Shown: piece by piece, positions 26,035 to 34,720 of the stretch
How positions within the stretch are numbered: position 1 is the first letter of the stretch
How the letters are laid out: each line of letters begins with the position of its first letter
Origin: Pseudobutyrivibrio ruminis
Lineage (GTDB): Bacteria; Bacillota; Clostridia; Lachnospirales; Lachnospiraceae
Reading direction: 5' to 3'
Length of the DNA: 64,000 nt
NCBI GenBank assembly: GCA_015057305.1
Contig: SVES01000006.1
Span: forward strand, 1-64,000
The notes under the pieces: model-generated
The model's database searches: none
Told to the model about the DNA's origin: nothing
What the model saw: the letters and a program-made list of their open reading frames with translations, nothing else
Made by a program: the position numbers and the translations under genes

Positions 26035-27297
26035 TCAGCTAAAAACCACATTAAAGTAGACAATTCCATCCCTGCAATCAACCCATATTTTTCCTTTGTG
26101 TTCAAGCACAATAGCCTTTGCAATAGACAGACCTAGCCCGTAATGGCCTTTAATGTCCTGGTGTGAGGAATCGGTTTTATAAAAGCGCTCAAAGATTTTT
26201 TCCCTATCAGAGAGAGCTATTTCATCGCCAGTATTAGCCACGCTTAGCTTGATTTTGCCACTGTCTTTTCTTAGTAAAATGCGCACCTTACCTGAAGGAG
26301 GGCAATGGCTGATTGCATTGTCAGTCAAAATAGATATTAATTTTTCAAGGTTGGCTTGATTGCCTAATATTGCAATATCATCTGCAATTTCATAATTAAA
26401 ATCAATACCGGCCTCAAAGGCTGTAGCTTCAAATGGCATTATATTGGCTAAGCATAATTCGCTAAAATTGATAGTTGCCATTTCTGGACTAACAGCTTCA
26501 AGACGTGCCAAGTCTAAAAGCTGGGTTATAATTGCAGACATACGGTCATTTTCGTAAATGATATTTTCGAGCCAGGAATTATTAGGCAGCTCTCTTGCTA
26601 GAATAGTTGCATTTGCCCCAATTGTTGAAATTGGCGTTTTTAGCTCGTGGCCAGCATCAGATATAAATTGCTTTTGTTTTTGATATGCCTGTTCCATTGG
26701 GCTCATAACCCAATTGGCGATGAGGTTGGAAATTCCAAATAGAATTATTACTGCAATTATTCCAAAGACAAGCATATTTTTCATAAGGTAGGAGATTGTG
26801 TTATCAATAACAACTGTATCCATCATTGAAACCAGAATATAATCGTCGCCGTAGGTAATCAGATAGGCAACATTTTCACTTACTCCAGAGGTGTTTCCGC
26901 TATTCAAAAGAGATTTTGCATATACCACTAATTCTTCATCAGAAAAGGAAGAAGGAACATCATTTAATAATTCCTTTGTAGAACCATCAGTGTTGAAGGA
27001 TACGGCGTAAAATGTAGAAACTTGATATCTGTGCACTGAATCGGATAGGACAGGTGGCTCATCTAAACTGTTGTTTTCGATAGGAGCTATATCCATATTA
27101 TTTGATGGCATTAAAGAATCTGCCGAAGGAAAGCCATTTTCATCATAGGCTAGAGCGAAATATTTTAGCATTTCCTGATTTTCTTTTTCAGTTTGTTTGC
27201 CTGTGGTGAAATATATAATTCCAAGTATAGCAACAATAAAAAATACCAGAATTATCATAAGCGTTCCCACAAAACGTCTTTTTGATTTAAATATCAT
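26035..27297 (-). CDS. Sensor histidine kinase
   Basis: Membrane sensor of a two-component system. Membrane helices lie at about residues 11-30 and 175-196, with an extracellular domain between them that I do not recognise. The HisKA box is FISDAGHELKTP (H217), followed by the ATPase domain with LISILTDNAISHCPPSG (N box), GDEIALSDREKIFERFYK and HYGLGLSIAKA (G2 box). It has 420 residues. Its start overlaps the regulator stop by 4 bp, so the pair is co-transcribed. There is no HAMP domain of normal length. Confidence 0.93.
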   Translation of the reverse strand: MIFKSKRRFVGTLMIILVFFIVAILGIIYFTTGKQTEKENQEMLKYFALAYDENGFPSADSLMPSNNMDIAPIENNSLDEPPVLSDSVHRYQVSTFYAVSFNTDGSTKELLNDVPSSFSDEELVVYAKSLLNSGNTSGVSENVAYLITYGDDYILVSMMDTVVIDNTISYLMKNMLVFGIIAVIILFGISNLIANWVMSPMEQAYQKQKQFISDAGHELKTPISTIGANATILARELPNNSWLENIIYENDRMSAIITQLLDLARLEAVSPEMATINFSELCLANIMPFEATAFEAGIDFNYEIADDIAILGNQANLEKLISILTDNAISHCPPSGKVRILLRKDSGKIKLSVANTGDEIALSDREKIFERFYKTDSSHQDIKGHYGLGLSIAKAIVLEHKGKIWVDCRDGIVYFNVVFS

Positions 27298-27977
27298 AAA
27301 ATCCCCTCTCGAAGCTCATAGCCCATACCGCGAACAGCCTTAATCGTTGTTTTTGCCCCTAAGAATGTAAGCTTTTTCCTTGTAAATGAAATATACACCT
27401 CTACATTATTATATTCAGATTCATTATCATAGCCCCAAACCTTTAGGGCAAGCTGCTCTTTTGAAACTATTTGCCCAGCATTAGCCATGAGAAAATCAAT
27501 AATGTGAAATTCTTTTTCTGGTAATCGAATTTCTTTTCCAGTTGTACTGCAACTTAAAACCATAGCTTTTTTGTTTAGAACTAAATCCCCCACCTTAATG
27601 AGCCCATCGGCCTGGGGATTGCTACGTCTAAGTAAGGCTCTAACTCTTGCTAAAAGCTCCTCCACTTCAAAAGGTTTTGTCAAATAATCATCGGCTCCGC
27701 TATCTAATCCCATAACCTTATCAGAAATATCGCTTTTTGCGGTTAGCATTATAATGGGAGTTTTTACATTATTTATTCTTGCTTCACGAACAATTTCAAA
27801 GCCGTTTAGACCAGGTAGCATGACATCGCATATTATAATGCTATAGTTATCCGTAAGGACTGCTTCTAATCCACTAGTGCCATCATATTTTACATCTACC
27901 TGATAATCTTCTTGATTTAAAAGCTCTGCAACAGCCTCAGCCATTCTTTTTTCATCTTCTATTAACAAAATTTTCAT
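27294..27977 (-). CDS. OmpR/PhoB-family response regulator
   Basis: Partner of the kinase downstream. The receiver domain has acidic EDE near the start, the phosphoacceptor D51 in ICDVMLPGLNG, and the conserved Thr and Lys (MLTAKS and TKPF). The winged helix follows (EFHIIDFLMANAGQIVSKEQLALKVWG, then YISFTRKKL and AVRGMGYEL). It has 227 residues. GGAGG precedes the ATG. Phased direct repeats in the divergent region (28043-28081) are its probable binding site, pointing to control of the esterase gene at 28141. Confidence 0.94.
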   Translation of the reverse strand: MKILLIEDEKRMAEAVAELLNQEDYQVDVKYDGTSGLEAVLTDNYSIIICDVMLPGLNGFEIVREARINNVKTPIIMLTAKSDISDKVMGLDSGADDYLTKPFEVEELLARVRALLRRSNPQADGLIKVGDLVLNKKAMVLSCSTTGKEIRLPEKEFHIIDFLMANAGQIVSKEQLALKVWGYDNESEYNNVEVYISFTRKKLTFLGAKTTIKAVRGMGYELREGIL

Positions 27978-28042
27978 TGGATTCCTCCATAATTCCTACT
28001 AAAAGATATTTTACATATATTTATTGAAGAAAGATTGAAATC

Positions 28043-28108
28043 TTCACAAAACATTCAAATTTTTTCAAGGTTACTTCAAGGTTTATGGAATAAATTACAT
28101 GCTAGATA
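28043..28108 (+). promoter_or_regulatory. Phased direct repeats and promoter ahead of the tannase-like gene
   Basis: Four TTCAm-type half-sites start at 28043, 28054, 28064 and 28075, spaced 11, 10 and 11 bp, that is one helical turn. This is the layout bound by PhoB/OmpR regulators. The last half-site overlaps the -35 region of an extended -10, TGCTAGATA (28100-28108), the usual geometry for activation. The regulator gene lies divergently next door. Confidence 0.7.
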
Positions 28109-28140
28109 AGGAAAGCAAAGCTTTTAGGAGGTTATAGAAA

Positions 28141-30396
28141 ATGAAAAAACGAATTGTTTCGTTACTGATGGCAGCTACTCTTTCTTTCAGTGGATTGGTT
28201 GCTTGTGGGGCAGAAAACTCTAGTTCCACAGAAACAGCCACAACTACAGAGGAGACCACAGAGGTTTCTGAAGAGCAGGCCTATATTGAAGAAACCCTAA
28301 ACCTGGCAAATAATAGCGAGGTTACATGGACTTATGATTCAGAGGCAGATGCATGGATAATGTCAATTGTATCTGCAGTAGCTTATCCTGAAATAGAGGA
28401 TGAGCAGGGTGTGTCAGTTTGTATTCCTGGCGCATACATAAAAGGTATTGATACAGATGGAGATGGCGCAGAAGATATCACAGCAGAAAGCTATACAGAT
28501 GCTGTAAATGGAAGCCTTGTCATTGATTATGAGGCAGAAATAGTTAGTTCGAATGGCCAGGTTTACACGGCAGCAACAGCCCCTGTAATTGTAAATACTG
28601 GCGCAGCTGGTTACAGCTCATCAACTAATACAGAGGCGGCAACAACCTATGCATCAGAAGGCTATATTAATATGTCTTGCGGTAATAGAGGCAAGAATGA
28701 TACTGCTACAGATGAGGATGGAAACGAATATTACACAGGAGATGCTCCAAGCTGCCTTGTGGATCAAAAAAATGCTATTCGTTTTGTAAAATATAATATT
28801 TTACTGGGCAATTTGCCAGGTAGCACAGAGTACTTTGTATCTACTGGAGGCTCTGGCGGTGGAGCACATGCTACAATGGTTGCAGCAACTGGAAACAACT
28901 CAGATTTCTATGATTATGAAATTGAAGCAGGTGCAGTAGGAGTCTACCAGAATGAAGACGGCACTTATTCCACATCAGTAACTATTGATGGCGAGACTTA
29001 CGAAATCTCAGATGGTGTATGGGGTTGTATGGCATATTCAGCTATTACATCACTTTATGAAGCCGATATGGCTATGGCATTTGAATATTACATGGACACA
29101 GATTATGATTTTGGAACAGAATTCAAAGAACAGTTAGCAGAATATCTTTCAGAAGAGTACATGGAATACATTAATGAGCAGAACCTTTCTGTAAATGAAG
29201 CTGATGTAAATCTTGATATCAATAGCGATGGAGATACAGAGGATACCATAACTCTAACCATCGAATATGATGAAGAAAAATACGCTGATACCAATGGTTA
29301 CGGCGGCACATATGTTGATTTTTACCTTGCCGAGTTTATCTCAAATCTCCAGTGGTATATTGATAATCTAGATTATGCAGAAGATTGGACCTGGTTTGAT
29401 GAGGATGGAAATGCACTTTCTGATGAGGAAGTAGCAGCAATGACAACAGAGGATAAAGCCACAGCATTTATTGAAGGTAGATATGCTAAATCATCCTCAG
29501 GCTCTGATATGGGTCCTGGTGGAATGGGTGGTCCAGGAGGTATGGGACAAGCACCTGACGGAGCAGCACCTGCTGGTGATATGAATTTAACAGATTCTAA
29601 TGAGGCAGCCACCGATGATTCAGAAAGAAGCTTTGACAATAGTGCAGTAGCCGAAAATTCTGCTGGAGATACAATGGATGTAGGAACACCTGATGCTGGT
29701 ACATCTCAGGCAGCAGGAAGTACAACTGACTCGGAAAACTATTCAACATATGAGGAAATGCTTGAGGCTTATGAGGCAGATATTGCCGAGATACAAGCAG
29801 GTGATGAATATGGCAACAATATAGTTGATCTATACAACCCTCTCAATTACATTGGAGCTGAGGATACTGATGATGCTACTTGGGTAAGAATCCTTTGCGG
29901 TGCATCGGAAGGGGATATATCAATGTTTAATTCCCTCAACCTACAGATTGCAATGCTTTCTGCTGGTATAGATGCTACTATAGATTGGCAGTGGGATGGT
30001 GGACATGTACCATCAGAAATTCTTGGAGACAGCCTGTCACTCTATGTTGATGAAATGTACGCAAAATATGTTGATGGTGCAAATGAAGTGACTAAGGCAG
30101 AAGCTAATAAGCAGACTACTAATGGTGATGCCACAGAGGCAACTGGAACAGATATTTCTAGCTGGGTTGATTACAGTGACATTACATCAGTTTCATTCAG
30201 CTTGGCTGATGCAGTAAGCTATAGAACTGACGGTGCCAGCAAAACAGTTCCTGGATTTGATGTAATTGATTACGGACAGGAGGACTACGTATTTGGTGAC
30301 AGTGACAGTGATGCACGTCATTGGAGTGAGAAATTGTTAGAGGTACTTAGGGAGCATGCAGATGTACTTTCTGAGTTATTTAATTCAGGAAACTAG
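28141..30396 (+). CDS. Lipoprotein esterase resembling subtype B tannase
   Basis: Predicted surface lipoprotein of 751 residues with signal peptide and lipobox (LVAC, Cys22). The nucleophile motif is VSTGGSGGGAHATMVAATGN (Ser238 of GGSGG), followed by DYEIEAGAVGVY. A late RILCGASEGD (about residue 592) and GGHVPSE (His about 622) are candidates for the Asp and His of an alpha/beta-hydrolase triad. This order and the segment spacing recall subtype B tannases, which cleave galloyl esters. A Gly/Met/Pro-rich insert (about 457-475) and a Ser/Asp/Glu-rich stretch follow. The assignment rests on motif order only. Confidence 0.6.
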   Translation: MKKRIVSLLMAATLSFSGLVACGAENSSSTETATTTEETTEVSEEQAYIEETLNLANNSEVTWTYDSEADAWIMSIVSAVAYPEIEDEQGVSVCIPGAYIKGIDTDGDGAEDITAESYTDAVNGSLVIDYEAEIVSSNGQVYTAATAPVIVNTGAAGYSSSTNTEAATTYASEGYINMSCGNRGKNDTATDEDGNEYYTGDAPSCLVDQKNAIRFVKYNILLGNLPGSTEYFVSTGGSGGGAHATMVAATGNNSDFYDYEIEAGAVGVYQNEDGTYSTSVTIDGETYEISDGVWGCMAYSAITSLYEADMAMAFEYYMDTDYDFGTEFKEQLAEYLSEEYMEYINEQNLSVNEADVNLDINSDGDTEDTITLTIEYDEEKYADTNGYGGTYVDFYLAEFISNLQWYIDNLDYAEDWTWFDEDGNALSDEEVAAMTTEDKATAFIEGRYAKSSSGSDMGPGGMGGPGGMGQAPDGAAPAGDMNLTDSNEAATDDSERSFDNSAVAENSAGDTMDVGTPDAGTSQAAGSTTDSENYSTYEEMLEAYEADIAEIQAGDEYGNNIVDLYNPLNYIGAEDTDDATWVRILCGASEGDISMFNSLNLQIAMLSAGIDATIDWQWDGGHVPSEILGDSLSLYVDEMYAKYVDGANEVTKAEANKQTTNGDATEATGTDISSWVDYSDITSVSFSLADAVSYRTDGASKTVPGFDVIDYGQEDYVFGDSDSDARHWSEKLLEVLREHADVLSELFNSGN

Positions 30397-30494
30397 AATG
30401 TAATTATTAGCTTTACTGTGACATCAGAGGTTGTAAATTTTTAATCTGGTATGTAAAAAAAGACAATAATTATTAAAATAAGATGTATAATAGA

Positions 30495-30530
30495 TTAGGG
30501 CTTGGAGTTATCTCCAGCCCTAATTTTTTT
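30495..30530 (+). terminator. Terminator after the tannase-like gene
   Basis: TTAGGGCTTGGAG pairs with CTCCAGCCCTAA (one bulged T, loop TTAT) and runs into seven Ts. The lrgA start lies 15 bp downstream. Confidence 0.85.
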
Positions 30531-30544
30531 AAGGAAGTCTTAAT

Positions 30545-30904
30545 ATGAAATATTTAAAACAGTTTCTCATTATTTTGGCAGTATCTCTTGTGGGAGAGAT
30601 TTTGAAGGCAGTATTACCTCTGCCCATACCAGCTAGTATCTATGGTATGGTATTGATGTTTTTATTGCTCTTGCTTGGTGTGATAAAGCTTGAACAGGTT
30701 AGGGATACAGGGAAGTTCTTAATAGAAATTATGCCCGTTATGTTTATCCCTGCAGGAGTTGGGTTAATGTCCAGCTGGAATGTTCTAGCTCCTGTTTTAC
30801 TTCCAGTATCGATAATTACCGTAATTACGATATTTACCGTCATGGGAGCTACAGGCCTTATTTCCCAACACATCATAAGGCAAGGCAAAAAGGAGGTAGA
30901 ATAA
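30545..30904 (+). CDS. lrgA: LrgA/CidA-family holin-like protein
   Basis: Small membrane protein (119 residues, four hydrophobic segments). The family pattern is LVGEILKAVLPLPIPASIYGMVLMFLLL and IMPVMFIPAGVGLM. Together with LrgB it influences murein hydrolase activity; in several Firmicutes such pairs also transport pyruvate. AAGGAAG precedes the ATG. The stop overlaps the lrgB start. Confidence 0.92.
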   Translation: MKYLKQFLIILAVSLVGEILKAVLPLPIPASIYGMVLMFLLLLLGVIKLEQVRDTGKFLIEIMPVMFIPAGVGLMSSWNVLAPVLLPVSIITVITIFTVMGATGLISQHIIRQGKKEVE

Positions 30905-31596
30905 TGGTTGAATTCATGCAAAATAGCGCATACGCTGGAGTTACTATTAGTCTGGTTTCCTATGGAGTTGGCGCTTGGCTTAAAAAGAAATTTGGTTTTG
31001 GATTTTTTAATCCTCTTTTGATATCAATTATTGTAACAATTGTTGTTTTGGTAGGGACAAAGGTTGACTATGAGACCTATAATGAGGGAGCAAAATACCT
31101 TAGCTGGCTTCTTACACCTGCTACAGTATGTCTTGCTATCCCATTATACGAGGAGTGGGAGCTTCTAAAAAATAATGCAAAGGCAGTGGTTTTAGGGGTA
31201 CTTGCAGGAGTAATTACATCCCTTCTTACAGTTTTTGTTTTAGCCAAGCTTATGGGTCTATCTCATGAAAATTATGTAACACTTTTGCCAAAATCAATTA
31301 CAACAGCCATTGGCATGGGGGTATCAGAAGAGCTTGGTGGATATGTGACTATAACTGTGGCAGTAATTGTGATTACAGGTGTACTGGGAAATATTTTTGG
31401 AGAGTTGATTTGTAAGTTATTTAGAATTCATGAGCCAATTTCAAAGGGGCTTGCCCTTGGAACAGCTGCCCACGCTATAGGCACAGCCAAAGCCATGGAG
31501 CTAGGAGATGTAGAAGGAGCAATGAGCTCTCTATCTATTGCCGTTGCAGGTGTACTTACAGTCATATTAGCTTCGTTTTTTGCAAGTTTTATTTAG
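30904..31596 (+). CDS. lrgB: LrgB/CidB-family membrane protein
   Basis: Polytopic membrane partner of LrgA, 230 residues. Family motifs include NPLLISIIVTI, LLTPATVCLAIPLYE, LLPKSITTAIGMGVSEELGG and GTAAHAIGTAKAMELG. The ATG overlaps the lrgA TAA by one base, with AGGAGG just upstream, so the two are co-translated. Confidence 0.93.
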   Translation: MVEFMQNSAYAGVTISLVSYGVGAWLKKKFGFGFFNPLLISIIVTIVVLVGTKVDYETYNEGAKYLSWLLTPATVCLAIPLYEEWELLKNNAKAVVLGVLAGVITSLLTVFVLAKLMGLSHENYVTLLPKSITTAIGMGVSEELGGYVTITVAVIVITGVLGNIFGELICKLFRIHEPISKGLALGTAAHAIGTAKAMELGDVEGAMSSLSIAVAGVLTVILASFFASFI

Positions 31597-31611
31597 ATAA
31601 GGAGAATATAA

Positions 31612-32169
31612 ATGAGTGGAAAATTAGCAATCATTTTTCCTGGAATAGGATATCATAGTGACAAACCATTATTATATTATTCAAAAAAGCTGGCTAAAAA
31701 TAAGGGCTATGAAATTGTGGAGGTTTCTTATAAATTCACTGAAGATTTTGGGACAATCAAAGCTGATGCTTCAAAGCTGCAGGCGGCCTTTGATGAAGCC
31801 TTTAATCAGGTGACTGACCAGCTGAAGGATATCGTATTTACGGATTATGACAGAGTGGTTTTCATAGGAAAAAGTATTGGTACAGCACTTTCAGCCAGAT
31901 ACAATATGACCTATGAGCTAGATGCAGATATGATTGTATTTACACCTATAGAGCATACCTTTGCCTACATTAATAATTGTGAGGGGATTGTATTTCATGG
32001 AAGTGCCGACCCTCTTTGTGATACAGATATGTGTATACAGCTTTGCGAAGAATTGTCATTAACCTATGCCGTGATACCGGAAGCTAATCATTCACTAGAG
32101 ACTGGTGATGTAGATGCTGATATAGCAAATCTCGCAGGTATTATTCATACGGTAGGTGGAATATTATAA
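31612..32169 (+). CDS. Small alpha/beta hydrolase
   Basis: Cytoplasmic 185-residue hydrolase. A plausible triad is S88 in FIGKSIGT, D133 in GSADPLCDT and H160 in EANHSLE. The N-terminus LAIIFPGIGYHSDKP provides the oxyanion loop. It is shorter than classical esterases and its substrate is unknown. It starts 15 bp after lrgB behind AAGGAGA, so it may belong to that operon, and ends in a terminator. Confidence 0.78.
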   Translation: MSGKLAIIFPGIGYHSDKPLLYYSKKLAKNKGYEIVEVSYKFTEDFGTIKADASKLQAAFDEAFNQVTDQLKDIVFTDYDRVVFIGKSIGTALSARYNMTYELDADMIVFTPIEHTFAYINNCEGIVFHGSADPLCDTDMCIQLCEELSLTYAVIPEANHSLETGDVDADIANLAGIIHTVGGIL

Positions 32170-32200
32170 AGCAGGCTTCATCAGAGCCTGCTTTTGCTTT
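32168..32200. terminator. Terminator between convergent genes
   Basis: AAAGCAGGCT pairs perfectly with AGCCTGCTTT around a 7-nt loop. TTTTGCTTT follows on the plus strand. It lies between the hydrolase (plus) and the aldo/keto reductase (minus) and may serve both. Confidence 0.8.
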
Positions 32201-32215
32201 AGGATTTTTCTAAAA

Positions 32216-33070
32216 TTATGGCTGATCTGGACTGTGTCCGCTGTTTCCATAAGGTTCTATATCGTCAATAGAACTCATATCCTCGTCAGATAGTTCAAAA
32301 TCAAATACATTGGCATTTTCAATGATTCGATTTTCATTGACAGATTTTGGTAATGGCACAATATCGTGCTGAATTTCCCAACGCAAGATTATTTGTGCAA
32401 CAGTCCTTCCGTACTTAGCTGCCAGAGCTTCCAACAGAGGATGAGCAAGAGATTTTCCACGTCCTAATGGACTCCAAGCCTCTACCAATATGTCCTTTTC
32501 TTTGCAGTAATCTACTGTATCCTTTTGTAAAAATCCTGGATTAATTTCGATTTGATCTACAGCAGGAATAACTTCCATATCTATAATTGTATCTAAATGG
32601 TGAGTGAGAAAGTTGGATACACCGATAGCCTTCACACGGCCCGATTTGTATATTTCCATCATTGCCTTCCAGGTCTGGCGATTGGTGTCTTTCCAATTCT
32701 CATCAAAGGCATAGGATGCTGGCCAATGTACTAAATACAAGTCCAGGTAATCCATCTGCATTTCCTTCATGGTCTTTTCAAAAGCGGCAAGAGTCTTATC
32801 GTAGCCAAGCTCTGTCTTCCAAACCTTGCTGGTTACGAAAATTTCTTCACGGTTTGTATGGGTTTCAGCCATAAAGTCCTTGATTGCATTTGCAACATAT
32901 TTTTCATTCTCATAAAAAGCAGCAGTATCGATATGACGATAGCCATTTTTTAGGGCTAATTTTACAGAATTGTATGCTTCACTTGGATCTTTAATTTTGT
33001 AAGTGCCATAGCCAAACATTGGGATTGAATTGCCATTATTTAGGGCAATTTTTGTTGTAAGTGATTCCAT
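32216..33070 (-). CDS. Aldo/keto reductase
   Basis: NADPH-dependent carbonyl reductase with a (beta/alpha)8 barrel, 284 residues. The catalytic tetrad is complete: D48 and Y53 (HIDTAAFYENE), K82 (VTSKVW) and H115 (YLVHWP). The coenzyme segment LPKSVNENRIIENANVFDF is present. It resembles the 2,5-diketo-gluconate reductase/AKR5 group, but the substrate is not fixed by sequence. The gene is alone on its strand with GGAGA ahead of the ATG. Confidence 0.92.
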   Translation of the reverse strand: MESLTTKIALNNGNSIPMFGYGTYKIKDPSEAYNSVKLALKNGYRHIDTAAFYENEKYVANAIKDFMAETHTNREEIFVTSKVWKTELGYDKTLAAFEKTMKEMQMDYLDLYLVHWPASYAFDENWKDTNRQTWKAMMEIYKSGRVKAIGVSNFLTHHLDTIIDMEVIPAVDQIEINPGFLQKDTVDYCKEKDILVEAWSPLGRGKSLAHPLLEALAAKYGRTVAQIILRWEIQHDIVPLPKSVNENRIIENANVFDFELSDEDMSSIDDIEPYGNSGHSPDQP

Positions 33071-33151
33071 AGACTTCTCCTTAAAAGTTTATAAGGCAAT
33101 TATATGTATTTTAATGATGAAATACAATTTGAAATGTAAAAAAATGTAATT

Positions 33152-33166
33152 GTTCACATGGTGAAC
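33152..33166. promoter_or_regulatory. Palindromic operator candidate
   Basis: GTTCACATGGTGAAC is an inverted repeat with 6-bp arms, located 16 bp before the start of the 63-residue gene and upstream of the aldo/keto reductase on the other strand. The regulator is unknown. Confidence 0.5.
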
Positions 33167-33181
33167 GGCGGGAGGAGTTAT

Positions 33182-33373
33182 ATGAGAGTAGCTTTATACA
33201 CACTTGCAAATGAAGAACAAATAGATATAGCAGATATGAAGCTAGAACAAATCATATCCATGAATGAAAAATATCATGTATATCATGATGTGATTAACGC
33301 ATGTCATCTTAATGGATTCAATCCTAATATTGTTGCCAAGTTAGTAGTAATGGATATTAGTGGAAGCTATTAA
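33182..33373 (+). CDS. Small protein resembling a serine-recombinase N-terminus
   Basis: 63 residues with a strong GGAGGAG site before the ATG; the frame extends back but without support. The beginning MRVALYTLANEEQ resembles the MRVALYARVSTEEQ start of serine resolvases, and LEQIISMNEKY fits the next helix. The Ser of the VST motif that would be catalytic is missing and the rest of the recombinase is absent. It could be a decayed or repurposed fragment, or chance. The function is unknown. Confidence 0.5.
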   Translation: MRVALYTLANEEQIDIADMKLEQIISMNEKYHVYHDVINACHLNGFNPNIVAKLVVMDISGSY

Positions 33374-33411
33374 TAACTGTGATTAGAATCATTGCACAAT
33401 TCTATAGCGAG

Positions 33412-34605
33412 CTAATTATTCTTCCGATACTCCTTGGGCGTCATGCCGTATTTTGCTTTGAACACATTTTGAAAATAGCTCTGTGATGAAAAGCAGAGAT
33501 ATTCGCTTATTTCGCTAACTGTTTTATCAGTGAAAGTGAGTAGACTTTTTGCTTCTTCAAGTTTGCGGCGCATGATATATGAGCTTATATTAAAACCAAG
33601 CTCTCGTTTGAATTTTTTCGATAGAGTGGTGCGGTCCATATTAAGCTGTTTTGCTACGTCTTCCACAGAAATGTTTTGATTCACATGGTTAGATATAAAT
33701 TGTATTGCAGTAAAGATATCTTTTGACATTCCTGCAGGCATTTTTGCTTCGGCAACTCGCTTTGTAAAGTCTATAGAGCAAGTTGCATTTAGGGCTGTTA
33801 TGGATGCCTGGTTTGACATTTTTTCCACTTCTTGGATATAGGAATCAGAAAGCTGATAAGCTGTCTCGATATCCAGCCCGCCTGCAATGGCGTGTCTAGT
33901 GGCTAGGGCAGTGGATGAAATAAATATATTTTTAGCCTGCCTTAGGGAATCACTCGAGGTGCGGCCTTCAATTATAGTTGGAGCAGATTGGATAAAGTGT
34001 AACAATCCATCTACATCACCTTTTTCTATAAGGTTATAGTATTGCTGCTCAAAATGATATGAATCATGAAACATGGATTGCTCTTTGCGCTGTACCAAAG
34101 CATCAGAGTGGTGCTTTCCTACAGCGTGTTCAGTTACTTTATTTAAAAATCCAAATTCATCAAATACATTAATTAGTTTGTTGTTAACTTCCTTGTGTAT
34201 TAGTGCAAGGATATTAAGAAACTGAGAAAGGGAAAAGACAGGGGTTTTATCATAGAACTCAGCTATAATTTCTTTGTATGTGAGAGGCAACGCATATGTG
34301 CTAATTACGGAATCAATATCAGACTCGGTCAAAGTAAGGCTTGATGTAGGACCAATTATGACTTCTATGTTATGTTTTTGATTCTTTACAATCCCCACAT
34401 GTAAAAATTCTTTGGTGGAAATATAGTGTATATCTTTAGGCGTGTCAGTAAGTTTGTTTTTATATACAGATATGAAGTCTGTTGGTAATTCATTTACTGG
34501 AAAAGAGCATAAACATGTATCTCCTTCATAAAGGTGTATTGGCATAAAGGTTGCACTATATATGATTTGTAATGTTTGAATTAAATTATTTGTTAACGTT
34601 CCCAT
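33412..34605 (-). CDS. AraC-family transcriptional regulator
   Basis: 397 residues. The C-terminal 100 residues contain the two helix-turn-helix motifs of the family (ISVEDVAKQLNMDRTTLSKKFKR and VSEISEYLCFSSQSYFQNVF, ending KYGMTPKEYRK). The large N-terminal part is probably a sensor region of the YesN-like type. An in-frame start 39 bp earlier has no ribosome site; GGAG at 34611-34614 sets the ATG at 34605. It diverges from the sugar symporter, so it most likely activates the symporter-GH3-GH78 genes in response to a sugar. Confidence 0.92.
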   Translation of the reverse strand: MGTLTNNLIQTLQIIYSATFMPIHLYEGDTCLCSFPVNELPTDFISVYKNKLTDTPKDIHYISTKEFLHVGIVKNQKHNIEVIIGPTSSLTLTESDIDSVISTYALPLTYKEIIAEFYDKTPVFSLSQFLNILALIHKEVNNKLINVFDEFGFLNKVTEHAVGKHHSDALVQRKEQSMFHDSYHFEQQYYNLIEKGDVDGLLHFIQSAPTIIEGRTSSDSLRQAKNIFISSTALATRHAIAGGLDIETAYQLSDSYIQEVEKMSNQASITALNATCSIDFTKRVAEAKMPAGMSKDIFTAIQFISNHVNQNISVEDVAKQLNMDRTTLSKKFKRELGFNISSYIMRRKLEEAKSLLTFTDKTVSEISEYLCFSSQSYFQNVFKAKYGMTPKEYRKNN

Positions 34606-34620
34606 AATAACTCCTTGTTT

Positions 34621-34658
34621 CACAATTTTACAACAAATAGTCACAAAATTACAACAAA
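34621..34658. promoter_or_regulatory. Tandem direct repeat, probable AraC-type operator
   Basis: Two 17-bp copies, CACAATTTTACAACAAA (34621-34637) and CACAAAATTACAACAAA (34642-34658), lie 21 bp apart, two helical turns. Direct repeats at this spacing in a divergent promoter region are the usual target of AraC-family proteins. Confidence 0.72.
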
Positions 34659-34720
34659 ATATTGGGCTTAGATGTTAACATAATCATATCAAACATAGAA
34701 ATATATGGAGGATATGTATT

